From Oscillospiraceae bacterium (GTDB lineage Bacteria > Bacillota > Clostridia > UMGS1810), in assembly GCA_021629085.1 (NCBI GenBank), contig JAJXRJ010000012.1:34373-49728 (forward strand): 15,356 nt of DNA. The letters are read 5' to 3'. A program made the translations under genes and the position numbers. The notes beneath the pieces are model-generated. The model ran no database searches, was not told the DNA's origin, and worked only from the letters and a program-made list of their open reading frames with translations. This document shows, in pieces, positions 1 to 6,233 of this stretch (positions are counted from its first letter, which is position 1; the number at the start of each line of letters is the position of its first letter).

Positions 1-47
1 TTCCTGAAACCAAAATTACATGGAAGCGCAACATGCTTGCCCGGGAC

Positions 48-73
48 TTGGCGGCCGTACGGCGCACCGCCAA
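48..73 (+). other. GC-rich inverted repeat upstream of sleB
   Basis: Arms TTGGCGG (48-54) and CCGCCAA (67-73) pair perfectly around a 12-base loop that itself contains the palindrome GCCGTACGGC. No T tract follows, so it is not a typical terminator. It may be a leader hairpin, or the end of an upstream unit that is outside the window. I found no convincing sigma-G promoter in bases 1-124; the sleB promoter may lie further upstream. Confidence 0.3.
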
Positions 74-124
74 ACCGTGTCTGCAAGGCAAAAAAGGCGG
101 TCCAAATCAAAAACGGAGGATGTT

Positions 125-601
125 ATGAGACAAAATAAAGGCTTAAAAATTACCACATTTGTTGTATTGGCAATGTTTGCCGTACTTTTGTTTGAAAGAA
201 CCGGCGGCCCTGAAACCAACGCGCTCGCACAGAGCAACACCTGGTCGCAGAACGTGCAGCTTTTGGCGCGGGCCGTCAATGGCGAAGCGCGCGGCGAGGT
301 ATATGAAGGACAAGTGGCAGTGGCAGCGGTCATTTTAAACCGCGTAAAGCACCCATCCTTTCCCAATACCATTGCAGGTGTCATTTACCAGCCCCGCGCG
401 TTTACTGCGGTGACAGACGGACAAATTAACGTGCCCATCAGCGAAAATTCCACCGTGTATAAAGCGTGCCAGGACGCCATGAACGGATGGGACCCTTCCG
501 GCGGCGCGATTTACTACTATAACCCCCGCACTGCCACCAGCCCGTGGATTTTTTCGCGTCCCATCGTCAAAGTCATCGGCAATCACACATTTGCAAAATA
601 A
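125..601 (+). CDS. sleB: Spore cortex-lytic enzyme SleB (cell wall hydrolase, Hydrolase_2 family)
   Basis: This is a 158-residue SleB/CwlJ-type hydrolase, which degrades spore cortex peptidoglycan at muramic-delta-lactam sites during germination. ATG 125 is chosen because GGAGGA lies just upstream; an upstream in-frame start at 20 adds unrelated sequence. Residues 9-24 form a hydrophobic signal or anchor segment. The catalytic domain spans about 45-156: NGEARGE at 52-58, with Glu54 the likely catalytic acid by family comparison, then EGQVAVAAVILNRV, the AFTAVTDG region, NGWDP, GGAIYYYNP, and IGNHTF near the end. The N-terminal peptidoglycan-binding domain of Bacillus SleB (about 300 aa) is absent, so the length is closer to CwlJ. 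The ypeB partner 30 bases downstream makes SleB the better name. I found no promoter I trust in the available upstream sequence. Confidence 0.93.
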   Translation: MRQNKGLKITTFVVLAMFAVLLFERTGGPETNALAQSNTWSQNVQLLARAVNGEARGEVYEGQVAVAAVILNRVKHPSFPNTIAGVIYQPRAFTAVTDGQINVPISENSTVYKACQDAMNGWDPSGGAIYYYNPRTATSPWIFSRPIVKVIGNHTFAK

Positions 602-631
602 AGCGCCGCACAGGCAGAAACGGAGGAAACA

Positions 632-2011
632 ATGGATAACAACACAAAAAAAACAAGCAGAATCGGATTCGCATCCGCACTGCTCGTCATCATGTTTTTG
701 CTGGTAGGCGGTGTTGCGGTTGTGAAAAATAACGAGGCCGAAACACTGCGCCGGCAAATGAACGACGGCTATTCCCGCTCCTTTTTACAGCTGGTGGACA
801 GCGTTAACGACTTAAACACCGCGCTCTTAAAAGGCGCAGTCACCAATTCCACTCCCCTCATGTCGGACATTTCCAATGAAATTTACCGGCAGGCCACCTT
901 TGCGCAGGCAAACCTGGGCGAGCTGCCCATCTCGCACGTGGAGCTGGATAATACCGCGCGGTTTTTATCCCAGGTGGGCGACTACACCTACTCTTTGAGC
1001 CAAAAGGTGCTAAACGGCGGGGAAATTTCAGACAAAGAGAAACAAGAAATGGCAAACCTTTCCAAATACGCCTCCCAGCTGTCAGAGACGCTCTATGGAT
1101 TGCAAGACCAACTGTTTTCCGGCTCTCTTACATTTGAGCAGATTACAAATGACCGTGACGGGCAAAAGGTATTGGCAGCAGGCAAGGAGGCCACCGATAT
1201 CGGCGCGGCTGTAGAGGAGATTGAAAAGGACTTTCAGGAATATCCGTCCCTCATTTATGACGGGCCGTTTTCCGACCATATCAACAAGATGGAGGCGCGC
1301 CATATCAAAGGCGCCAAAGAAATTTCTACTGCTGACGCGGAGAAAAAAATCCGCGATTTTACAGGGGATTCCAAGCTGACACAGCTCTCCCACTGCGGCG
1401 ACAGCGACGGCACCATCAAAACCTATTGTTACACTGCAGTGGATAAAAATGGCAACAATATCAACATTGAAGTGTCAAAAATGGGCGGGCATGTGCTGTT
1501 TATGCTCAAAAACCGCGATGTGAAGGAGCGCAACCTGGACATCCAAAAGGCCATTCAGATTGGCTCGGAATTTCTTGTCAGAAATGAAATTGAATCCATG
1601 AAAGAAAGCTACTGGGAAATCCAAAATAACACCGCAACTATCAACTATGCCTATGTGGAAAACGGCATCACCATGTACCCTGACCTTATTAAGATGAAAA
1701 TTGCGCTTGACGACGGCGAAGTGCTGGGCTTTGAAAGCCAAGGGTATTTGATGGCACATGAAGCAAACCGCAAGACCAACCCGGCAAATATCACGCTGGA
1801 GGAAGCGCGCCAAAAAGTAAACCCAAGCCTGAACATCCAGTCTGAGGGCATGGCGGTCATCCCGCTAGACGGCGGTACCGAAGTGTTGTGCTATGAATTT
1901 AAAGGCAAGTTCAACGACAGGACTTTCATTGTGTATATCAATGCCACCACCGGCAATGAAGAAAAAATCCTGATGCTCATTGAAGGAGAAGAAGGTACGC
2001 TGACGCTTTAA
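632..2011 (+). CDS. ypeB: Germination protein YpeB
   Basis: This is a 459-residue YpeB, the partner of SleB: in Bacillus each protein needs the other to be present and stable in the dormant spore. The sequence starts with a basic stretch and one membrane anchor at about 11-31 (IGFASALLVIMFLLVGGVAV). A long, mostly helical extracytoplasmic region follows (about 35-240). The C-terminal half carries PepSY-like repeats, seen as DKNGNNINIEVSKMGGHVLF, then IALDDGEVLGFESQGYL, and finally YINATTGNEEKILML at the end. Length matches the family (about 450 aa). ATG 632 has GGAGG 7 bases upstream and lies 30 bases after sleB, so the two are co-transcribed. It is followed by a hairpin at 2021-2052 that probably ends the transcript. 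Confidence 0.94.
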   Translation: MDNNTKKTSRIGFASALLVIMFLLVGGVAVVKNNEAETLRRQMNDGYSRSFLQLVDSVNDLNTALLKGAVTNSTPLMSDISNEIYRQATFAQANLGELPISHVELDNTARFLSQVGDYTYSLSQKVLNGGEISDKEKQEMANLSKYASQLSETLYGLQDQLFSGSLTFEQITNDRDGQKVLAAGKEATDIGAAVEEIEKDFQEYPSLIYDGPFSDHINKMEARHIKGAKEISTADAEKKIRDFTGDSKLTQLSHCGDSDGTIKTYCYTAVDKNGNNINIEVSKMGGHVLFMLKNRDVKERNLDIQKAIQIGSEFLVRNEIESMKESYWEIQNNTATINYAYVENGITMYPDLIKMKIALDDGEVLGFESQGYLMAHEANRKTNPANITLEEARQKVNPSLNIQSEGMAVIPLDGGTEVLCYEFKGKFNDRTFIVYINATTGNEEKILMLIEGEEGTLTL

Positions 2012-2020
2012 AATATGAAA

Positions 2021-2052
2021 AAACGGGCAATCGAGCCTCAGATTGCCTGTTT
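2021..2052 (+). terminator. Terminator-like hairpin after ypeB
   Basis: Arms AAACGGGCAATC (2021-2032) and GATTGCCTGTTT (2041-2052) form a 12-bp stem with one G-U pair and an 8-base loop. The T-rich end of the right arm acts as a weak T tract. It begins 9 bases after the ypeB stop. Its 3' arm overlaps the -35 element proposed for the next gene, so the terminator and the SASP promoter share bases. Confidence 0.6.
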
Positions 2053-2077
2053 ACATAGTAAAAAACGCGGCATACTA
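2048..2077 (+). promoter_or_regulatory. Sigma-G-type forespore promoter for the SASP gene
   Basis: TGTTTA (2048-2053), a 17-base spacer and CATACTA (2071-2077) match the Bacillus sigma-G pattern (about TGAATA, 17-18 bases, CATACTA): the -10 is perfect and the -35 matches 4 of 6. The start of transcription would fall near 2083-2086, about 40 bases before the ATG. SASP genes are typical sigma-G targets, which supports the call. Confidence 0.65.
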
Positions 2078-2080
2078 AGT

Positions 2081-2101
2081 TTGAAACGGAATCCGTTTCA
2101 A
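2081..2101 (+). repeat. 10-1-10 perfect palindrome at the SASP transcript start
   Basis: Arms TTGAAACGGA (2081-2090) and TCCGTTTCAA (2092-2101) are exact inverted repeats around a single A. The repeat lies immediately downstream of the sigma-G -10 element. It could be an operator or a 5'-end mRNA hairpin. No T run follows, so it is not a terminator. Confidence 0.6.
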
Positions 2102-2122
2102 ATAAAACCCGGTGGTGAGAAC

Positions 2123-2296
2123 ATGAGCAAGTCTAGAATGTCTGAAGCATTAAAGGCGGAAATTGCACGCGAACTCGGAGTGTATGATACGGTCAAGCGC
2201 GATGGCGGCTGGGGTAATGTGACTTCGAAAAACTGCGGCAACATGGTAACCAAAGCAATTGAAATTGCAGAGCGTTCCTTAAACAGACAGGCTTAA
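2123..2296 (+). CDS. Small acid-soluble spore protein, alpha/beta type (SspF-like)
   Basis: This is a 57-residue alpha/beta-type SASP, which coats DNA in the dormant forespore and is degraded by the protease GPR at germination. Family signs are KAEIARELGV at 11-20, containing the usual GPR cleavage context Glu13-Ile14-Ala15, then GGWGNVTSKNCGNMV (28-42) and the helix TKAIEIAERSL (43-53). The ELGVYDTV and GWG pattern resembles the SspF-like branch found widely in Clostridia. ATG 2123 is preferred to the far upstream in-frame start at 2015, because GGTGGTGAG lies just upstream and the extra residues would cross the terminator and promoter. It is a single-gene unit, with the sigma-G-like promoter at 2048-2077 and hairpins at 2349-2425. 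Confidence 0.9.
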   Translation: MSKSRMSEALKAEIARELGVYDTVKRDGGWGNVTSKNCGNMVTKAIEIAERSLNRQA

Positions 2297-2348
2297 CTTT
2301 TATCATAACCGGTCATTTTTGACAACGCGGGGGAATTGTGACTATTTT

Positions 2349-2385
2349 TTGCAACCACAAAAAAGGCTCATATTTGTGCTTGCAA
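2349..2385. repeat. Imperfect inverted repeat downstream of the SASP gene
   Basis: TTGCAACCACAAA (2349-2361) and TTTGTGCTTGCAA (2373-2385) pair at 12 of 13 positions around an 11-base loop. It is not followed by a T run on either strand, so terminator function is doubtful. It sits 4 bases before a second, better hairpin. Confidence 0.5.
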
Positions 2386-2388
2386 CAG

Positions 2389-2425
2389 GGGCTGTGCAGA
2401 TAGCGGTAGGCTGTTTGCACAGCCC
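2389..2425 (+). terminator. Probable terminator between the SASP gene and the convergent small gene
   Basis: GGGCTGTGCA (2389-2398) and TGCACAGCCC (2416-2425) form a perfect 10-bp stem with a 17-base loop, followed by TTTCTC. It would end SASP transcription just before the stop of the convergent minus-strand gene at 2430. The short T tract and long loop make it moderate rather than strong. Confidence 0.55.
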
Positions 2426-2429
2426 TTTC

Positions 2430-2609
2430 TCAATCATGTGATTCGAATCGTCCAGCCGTTTCACAATCTAAAAGATATTGTCTAATGACATTCTGCACAA
2501 TTGTTTGAATGGGAAATCCAGATTGTAAAGATAAACAACGCAATTGTAGATACCAGATTCGCGGTATCCGAAATTGCATAAGAACCTTTGCTTCTTCATT
2601 TGTTTTCAT
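2430..2609 (-). CDS. Small ribbon-helix-helix-like protein (hypothetical)
   Basis: This encodes 59 residues from ATG 2609, which has GGGGTGAT 4 bases upstream; an in-frame start at 2627 is possible but lacks a comparable site. The layout looks like a ribbon-helix-helix (CopG/Arc) DNA-binding protein: a short strand VLMQFRIP at about 9-16, a helix IWYLQLRCLSLQSG (18-31), a turn FPIQ, and a second helix TIVQNVIRQYLLD (37-49). Family assignment is by pattern only. It is divergent to the Xre-type gene at 2701 and shares a dyad with it. The A+T content is well above the flanking genes. It could be a transcription factor or the antitoxin half of a toxin-antitoxin pair, but no toxin gene lies alongside. 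No function is assigned. Confidence 0.6.
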   Translation of the reverse strand: MKTNEEAKVLMQFRIPRIWYLQLRCLSLQSGFPIQTIVQNVIRQYLLDCETAGRFESHD

Positions 2610-2625
2610 AATATCACCCCATCTC

Positions 2626-2656
2626 ATTTTTACACCTTATAAGATGTAAAAGTCAA
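2626..2656 (-). promoter_or_regulatory. Candidate sigma-A promoter of the RHH-like gene
   Basis: On the minus strand, TTGACT (2656-2651), 18 bases, then TAAAAA (2632-2627). The -35 is good and the -10 is weak. The spacer is almost exactly the dyad 2628-2651, the usual place for a repressor site. Confidence 0.35.
2628..2651. promoter_or_regulatory. 24-bp near-perfect dyad, putative operator between divergent regulators
   Basis: Half-sites TTTTACACCTTA (2628-2639) and TAAGATGTAAAA (2640-2651) are inverted repeats matching at 11 of 12 positions, with no spacer. The dyad lies between the divergent RHH-like and Xre-type genes. Autoregulation by one of them is an inference from position. Confidence 0.6.
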
Positions 2657-2676
2657 CGGGTAATTAACAAATTCTC

Positions 2677-2682
2677 TATACT
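2677..2682 (+). promoter_or_regulatory. Candidate -10 element of the Xre-type gene
   Basis: TATACT is a good sigma-A -10 hexamer. No matching -35 is visible at 16-18 bases. Transcription would start near 2689, giving a leader only about 12 bases long before the preferred TTG start. Confidence 0.35.
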
Positions 2683-2700
2683 TTTTATGAGGTGATGAAG

Positions 2701-2928
2701 TTGTATTATTATAAAAGGCTAAGAGAATTACGAGAATATAAATTCAAAACACAAACTGAAATTGCAAAGCTTTTAAATACTACACAACAGCAATATAGCA
2801 AATATGAAACCGGCGAACAAGAAATTCCCGTTCATCATCTCATTACACTTGCAAAATACTACCAAACCTCTGTTGACTTTATATTAGAATTAGCGGAAGA
2901 TTCCAGATATCGAAAAACAAGAAAATAA
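2701..2928 (+). CDS. Xre/Cro-type helix-turn-helix regulator
   Basis: This is a 75-residue single-domain HTH_3 protein: LRELREYKFKTQTEIAKLL (helices 1-2), TTQQQYSKYETGEQEIP (recognition helix and following loop, about 27-43), then HHLITLAKYYQTSVDFILEL (helices 4-5). TTG 2701 is preferred because GAGGTGA (2689-2695) sits 5 bases upstream and the product then begins MYYYKRLRELRE, a common opening for this family. GTG 2692 and ATG 2695 are in frame but sit inside that ribosome-binding site. It is strongly AT-rich, unlike the neighbouring genes, which suggests acquisition. No cI-like dimerisation or protease domain is present. It probably controls its divergent neighbour or itself through the dyad at 2628-2651. 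Confidence 0.85.
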   Translation: MYYYKRLRELREYKFKTQTEIAKLLNTTQQQYSKYETGEQEIPVHHLITLAKYYQTSVDFILELAEDSRYRKTRK

Positions 2929-2954
2929 AAAATGATACGCAACAGTAATGGGAT

Positions 2955-2974
2955 TCAAGGGGCAAGCCCCTTGA
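2955..2974. repeat. Short GC-rich hairpin (9-2-9) after the Xre gene
   Basis: TCAAGGGGC (2955-2963) and GCCCCTTGA (2966-2974) pair perfectly around AA. No T run follows on the plus strand, so it is probably not the main terminator. It may be a dispersed repeat unit. Confidence 0.5.
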
Positions 2975-3017
2975 CCCCAAAACCAAACTTCAAAGCAAAC
3001 GCTTATTTTGCAACACA

Positions 3018-3048
3018 AAAAGCCTGCGGAATAAAACCGCAGGCTTTT
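3018..3048. terminator. Bidirectional intrinsic terminator between Xre gene and oadA
   Basis: AAAAGCCTGCGG (3018-3029) and CCGCAGGCTTTT (3037-3048) form a perfect 12-bp stem with a 7-base loop. T runs lie on the 3' side in both directions. It sits in the convergent gap and can serve both the Xre gene (plus) and the decarboxylase operon (minus). Confidence 0.85.
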
Positions 3049-3058
3049 GTAATTCCTA

Positions 3059-4468
3059 TTATACGGGATAGGTTTTGGCTTCCATATCTGCAAGGCTGCC
3101 GTCCACTTTATATTTTGCGGCGCGGCGCTGCTCGAAGAACTTGGTTGCAACCTGGCCAAACAGTGCATAGGACAGCACGTCCTCGTCCTGTTCGATGTAC
3201 TCTTTGCACTCGTTTCTTATTTTATCCAGCTCAGGCGGGATTTTGTCCGCCGGGCGGTAGGTGATGGGCTTTTCATCACCGATAATCTTTTTGCGCACTT
3301 CGTCGCTGATGGGCACCGGCGTTTTGCCGTATTCGCCCTTGACTAAGCCCTTGGACTCTTTGGTAATCATCTTATACCGCTCGCCCATGATGACGTTTAA
3401 CACAGCCTGTGTGCCGACAATCTGGCTGGTGGGCGTAACCAGCGGCGGATAGCCGAAGTCTTCCCGCACGCGCGGCACTTCTTTTAACACTTCGTCCAGT
3501 TTGTCCTCTTTATTCTGCTGCTTGAGCTGGGAAACCAAGTTGGACAGCATGCCGCCCGGCACCTGGTACAGCAGCGTGTTGATGTCCACACCCAGCACTT
3601 TAGGATTGAGCTGGCCAGACGCAAGATATTTTTCACGAAGCGGTTTGAAATACGCTGCAATTTCGCTCAAAAACTCGAGGTTCAAGCCTGTGTCGCGCGG
3701 ATGGCCCTGCAAAGTTGCCACAAGCGGTTCGGTTGGCGGCTGGCTGGTTCCCATCGCCATAGGCGACATCGCACAGTCCACAATGTCCACGCCCGCTTCA
3801 ATGGCTTTTAAATAGGTCATGGAAGCAACACCGCTGGTGTAGTGGGTGTGCAGCTCAATGGGGATTTTCACCGTCTCTTTGAGCGCTTTGACCAAATCAT
3901 ATGCCGCATAGGGCAGCAAAAGGCCGGCCATATCTTTGACACAGATGCTGTTTGCACCCATGTTTTCCAATTCTTTTGCCATTTTTGTAAACGCCTCAAT
4001 GTTGTGCACCGGGCTGATGGTGTAGCACACCGTTGCCTGCACATGGCCTTTTTCCTTAATAGTGGCTTTGATGGCGGTTTTTAAGTTGCGCACATCGTTT
4101 AACGCGTCGAAAATCCGGATGATGTCCACGCCGTTGGCAATGGATTTCTGCACAAAATATTCCACCACATCGTCCGCATAGTGCCGATAGCCCAAGATGT
4201 TCTGGCCGCGGAACAGCATTTGGATAGGGGTTTTTTTTGCCTTGCTTTTGATTTTGCGCAGCCGCTCCCACGGATCCTCGTTCAAAAACCGAAGGCAGGC
4301 GTCAAACGTTGCGCCGCCCCAGGCTTCCAAAGCGTGAAAGCCAACCTGGTCCATCTTTTCAACGACAGGCAGGATTTCATCGGTGGTCATACGGGTTGCA
4401 ATGAGCGACTGGTGCGCATCACGCAAAACTGTTTCGGTAATTTTTACCGGGTTTGTATTTTTCGCCAT
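3059..4468 (-). CDS. oadA: Oxaloacetate decarboxylase alpha / pyruvate carboxylase B-type carboxyltransferase (5S-like)
   Basis: This 469-residue carboxyltransferase moves CO2 between oxaloacetate/pyruvate and a biotin carrier. The TIM-barrel core (HMGL-like) covers about 9-275: ETVLRDAHQS (12-21, metal ligand Asp17), FRGQNILGY (86-94), ICVKDMAG (175-182, Lys178 the expected carbamylated lysine) and ELHTHYTSG (205-213, His207 and His209 metal ligands). The conserved carboxylase domain follows, with PGGMLSNL near 305. The C-terminal biotin domain of classical OadA (about 590 aa) is missing; the carrier is a separate gene in the operon, as in the Propionibacterium 5S subunit. ATG 4468 has AGGAGG upstream, 14 bases after oadB. 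It is the last gene of the operon, before the terminator at 3018-3048. Pyruvate carboxylase use is less likely because no biotin carboxylase gene is present. Confidence 0.9.
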   Translation of the reverse strand: MAKNTNPVKITETVLRDAHQSLIATRMTTDEILPVVEKMDQVGFHALEAWGGATFDACLRFLNEDPWERLRKIKSKAKKTPIQMLFRGQNILGYRHYADDVVEYFVQKSIANGVDIIRIFDALNDVRNLKTAIKATIKEKGHVQATVCYTISPVHNIEAFTKMAKELENMGANSICVKDMAGLLLPYAAYDLVKALKETVKIPIELHTHYTSGVASMTYLKAIEAGVDIVDCAMSPMAMGTSQPPTEPLVATLQGHPRDTGLNLEFLSEIAAYFKPLREKYLASGQLNPKVLGVDINTLLYQVPGGMLSNLVSQLKQQNKEDKLDEVLKEVPRVREDFGYPPLVTPTSQIVGTQAVLNVIMGERYKMITKESKGLVKGEYGKTPVPISDEVRKKIIGDEKPITYRPADKIPPELDKIRNECKEYIEQDEDVLSYALFGQVATKFFEQRRAAKYKVDGSLADMEAKTYPV

Positions 4469-4482
4469 AATGGTTTACCTCC

Positions 4483-5724
4483 TTATTTGATAAAGTTGGC
4501 AAGCGACAAGAAGACACCCGCCGCAACTGCCGAGCCGATAACGCCGGCAACGTTTGGCCCCATTGCGTGCATGAGCAGGTAGTTCGTGGGGTTTTCCTTC
4601 TGTCCCACCATTTGCGACACACGCGCCGCCATGGGAACTGCGGAAACGCCCGCGGAACCAATGAGCGGATTAATTTTACCTTTGCTTAAGAAGCACATCA
4701 GCTTACCAAACAGCACACCGCCGACCGTACTAAAGGCGAACGCCAGCAAGCCGAGTACAATGATAAAGATGGTCTGCCAATTCAAAAACGAGTTTGCAGA
4801 CGCTGTTGCGCCAACCGTAACGCCTAAAAAGATAGTGACAATATTGATAAGCTCATTTTGCGCCGTTTTGGACAACCGGTCGGTTACGCCCGACTCTTTA
4901 AACAGGTTGCCCAGCATGAGCATACCCACCAGCGGCACGGCATCGGGCACAATGAGCGCCACAACCACTGAAACTACGATGGGGAATAGCAAACGTTCCG
5001 TTTTGCTGACCGGGCGGAGCTGCTCCATACGGACCATCCGTTCTTTTTTGGTGGTCAGCGCTTTCATGATGGGCGGCTGAATGATGGGGATGAGCGCCAT
5101 ATAGGAGTATGCCGCAATGGCAATGGCCGGCAGCAGCATGGGCGCCAGTGTTTTGGTAACCAAAATGGCAGTCGGGCCGTCCGCACCGCCGATAATGCCG
5201 ATGGACATGGCTTCATAAACCGAGAAGCCCAAAAGCAATGCGCCCAAAAACGCGGTGAATACGCCAAGCTGTGCAGCCGCACCTAAAAGCAGGCTCTTAG
5301 GATTGGCAATGAGCGGGCTAAAATCGGTCATAGCGCCGATGCCCAGGAAGATGAGGGAGGGATAGATGCCCAGCTTTACACCTAAGTACAGCAGGTCAAA
5401 CAGGCCCCCATCATGTAAAATCGTACCAAAATCAATTTCAAAATTGGGGTCGTTTCCCGTCCCCACAAACATTTCATTGTGCATAATGCCCGCGCCCGGC
5501 ATATTGGCAAGCAGCATGCCAAATGCAATGGGCAAAAGCAGCAGCGGCTCAAAGCCTTTGCCAATGGCAAGATAGATGAGCACGCAGGCAATGGCAATCA
5601 TGATGATAACACCAAAGTCAATGCCGGCAAACTGAACTACACTGCTTTCCGTTGCCGCAAAAATTTGCGCAATACCGGTTCTGCTTAAAAAGCTTTCGAT
5701 GCCGTTTAAAAAAAGTTCGCCCAA
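4483..5724 (-). CDS. oadB: Na+-translocating decarboxylase beta subunit (OadB/MmdB/GcdB)
   Basis: This 413-residue integral membrane subunit decarboxylates carboxybiotin and exports Na+. It has many hydrophobic helices. Family hallmarks are PGAGIM and the DFGTILHDGGLFDLLYLGV region, DFSPLIANP, the highly conserved IGGADGPTAILV, TVGATASANSFL, and GSAGVSAVPMAARVSQ near the C-terminus, followed by LLMHAMGPNVAGVIGSAVAAG. Asp in IGGADGPT and Ser/Arg near the C-terminus correspond to residues implicated in Na+ handling in Klebsiella OadB; the equivalence is from pattern, not alignment. It starts at TTG 5724, preceded by AAAGGGTGA 6-7 bases upstream. The protein serves oxaloacetate, methylmalonyl-CoA and glutaconyl-CoA decarboxylases alike, so it does not settle the substrate. 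Confidence 0.94.
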   Translation of the reverse strand: MGELFLNGIESFLSRTGIAQIFAATESSVVQFAGIDFGVIIMIAIACVLIYLAIGKGFEPLLLLPIAFGMLLANMPGAGIMHNEMFVGTGNDPNFEIDFGTILHDGGLFDLLYLGVKLGIYPSLIFLGIGAMTDFSPLIANPKSLLLGAAAQLGVFTAFLGALLLGFSVYEAMSIGIIGGADGPTAILVTKTLAPMLLPAIAIAAYSYMALIPIIQPPIMKALTTKKERMVRMEQLRPVSKTERLLFPIVVSVVVALIVPDAVPLVGMLMLGNLFKESGVTDRLSKTAQNELINIVTIFLGVTVGATASANSFLNWQTIFIIVLGLLAFAFSTVGGVLFGKLMCFLSKGKINPLIGSAGVSAVPMAARVSQMVGQKENPTNYLLMHAMGPNVAGVIGSAVAAGVFLSLANFIK

Positions 5725-5759
5725 AGAGAATCACCCTTTCTAAAAAAATTCAATAAAGT

Positions 5760-6185
5760 TTAGTTCAGGGTGATTAAGACATCACCAGTATTGACGCTCG
5801 CGCCCTGATCCACATTGATGGACGCAACCGTACCAGCCTTGGGCGCAACAATTTCATTTTCCATCTTCATTGCTTCCAAAACAACAACGCTCTGATTTTC
5901 TGTTACTGCGTCGCCCACTTTGACGTTTATACGTAAAACGGTACCCGGCATGGGAGCTTCCACCTTCACGCTTCCAGCTGTGCCGGACGCTTTGGGAGCG
6001 GGTGCAGCTTTGGGGGCAGCGGCTTCGGGGGCCGGTGCAGCCTTGGGCGCTGCTTGAGGCGCTGCAGGTGCAGCAACAGGCGCTGCTTTGGGCGCTGCGG
6101 GTGCAGCAACCGGTGCGCCTGCACCTACTTCTTCCACATCTACTTCATAAGTCGTACCGTTGACGGTTATGTTAAATTTTCTCAT
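5760..6185 (-). CDS. Biotin carboxyl carrier protein of the decarboxylase (gamma subunit)
   Basis: This 141-residue carrier shuttles carboxybiotin between the transferases and the membrane pump. Residues 1-20 form an N-terminal strand segment (KFNITVNGTTYEVDVEEV). A flexible Ala/Pro-rich linker covers about 23-70, made of near-repeats such as APKAAP and AAPQAAP. The biotinyl domain spans about 72-141 with EAMKMEN at 104-110; Lys107 is the biotinylation site. ATG 6185 is chosen because GGAG lies 8 bases upstream and the product begins like other carriers (MRKFNITVNG); the longer frame to 6239 is less likely. It resembles MmdC/GcdC and the transcarboxylase 1.3S subunit. It is the only biotin carrier in the window, so both carboxyltransferases would have to share it. 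Confidence 0.93.
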   Translation of the reverse strand: MRKFNITVNGTTYEVDVEEVGAGAPVAAPAAPKAAPVAAPAAPQAAPKAAPAPEAAAPKAAPAPKASGTAGSVKVEAPMPGTVLRINVKVGDAVTENQSVVVLEAMKMENEIVAPKAGTVASINVDQGASVNTGDVLITLN

Positions 6186-6233
6186 TTTATAAACTCCATT
6201 TCTGCCATATGCGGCGTTTTTTCTAAAATTTTG

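Noticed and set aside
2015..2122. N-terminal extension of the SASP reading frame
   Set aside because: The extra 36 codons run through the ypeB terminator, the sigma-G promoter and the palindrome, while ATG 2123 has its own ribosome-binding site and gives the normal SASP length.
2430..2928. Complete toxin-antitoxin module
   Set aside because: Both small proteins look like DNA-binding proteins, neither looks like a toxin, and they are divergent rather than in one operon with overlap.
2932..3264. Plus-strand open frame of 110 codons after the Xre gene
   Set aside because: It crosses the strong terminator at 3018-3048 and then runs antisense to the end of oadA.
4586..5080. Plus-strand open frame of 164 codons opposite oadB
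   Set aside because: It lies wholly antisense to the well-supported beta subunit and has no recognisable motif or ribosome-binding site.
6000..6116. Alanine/proline-rich codon repeats in the biotin carrier considered as an unusual tandem repeat
   Set aside because: Ala/Pro linkers of this kind are usual between the N-terminal segment and the biotinyl domain in decarboxylase carriers, and the DNA units are not exact copies.
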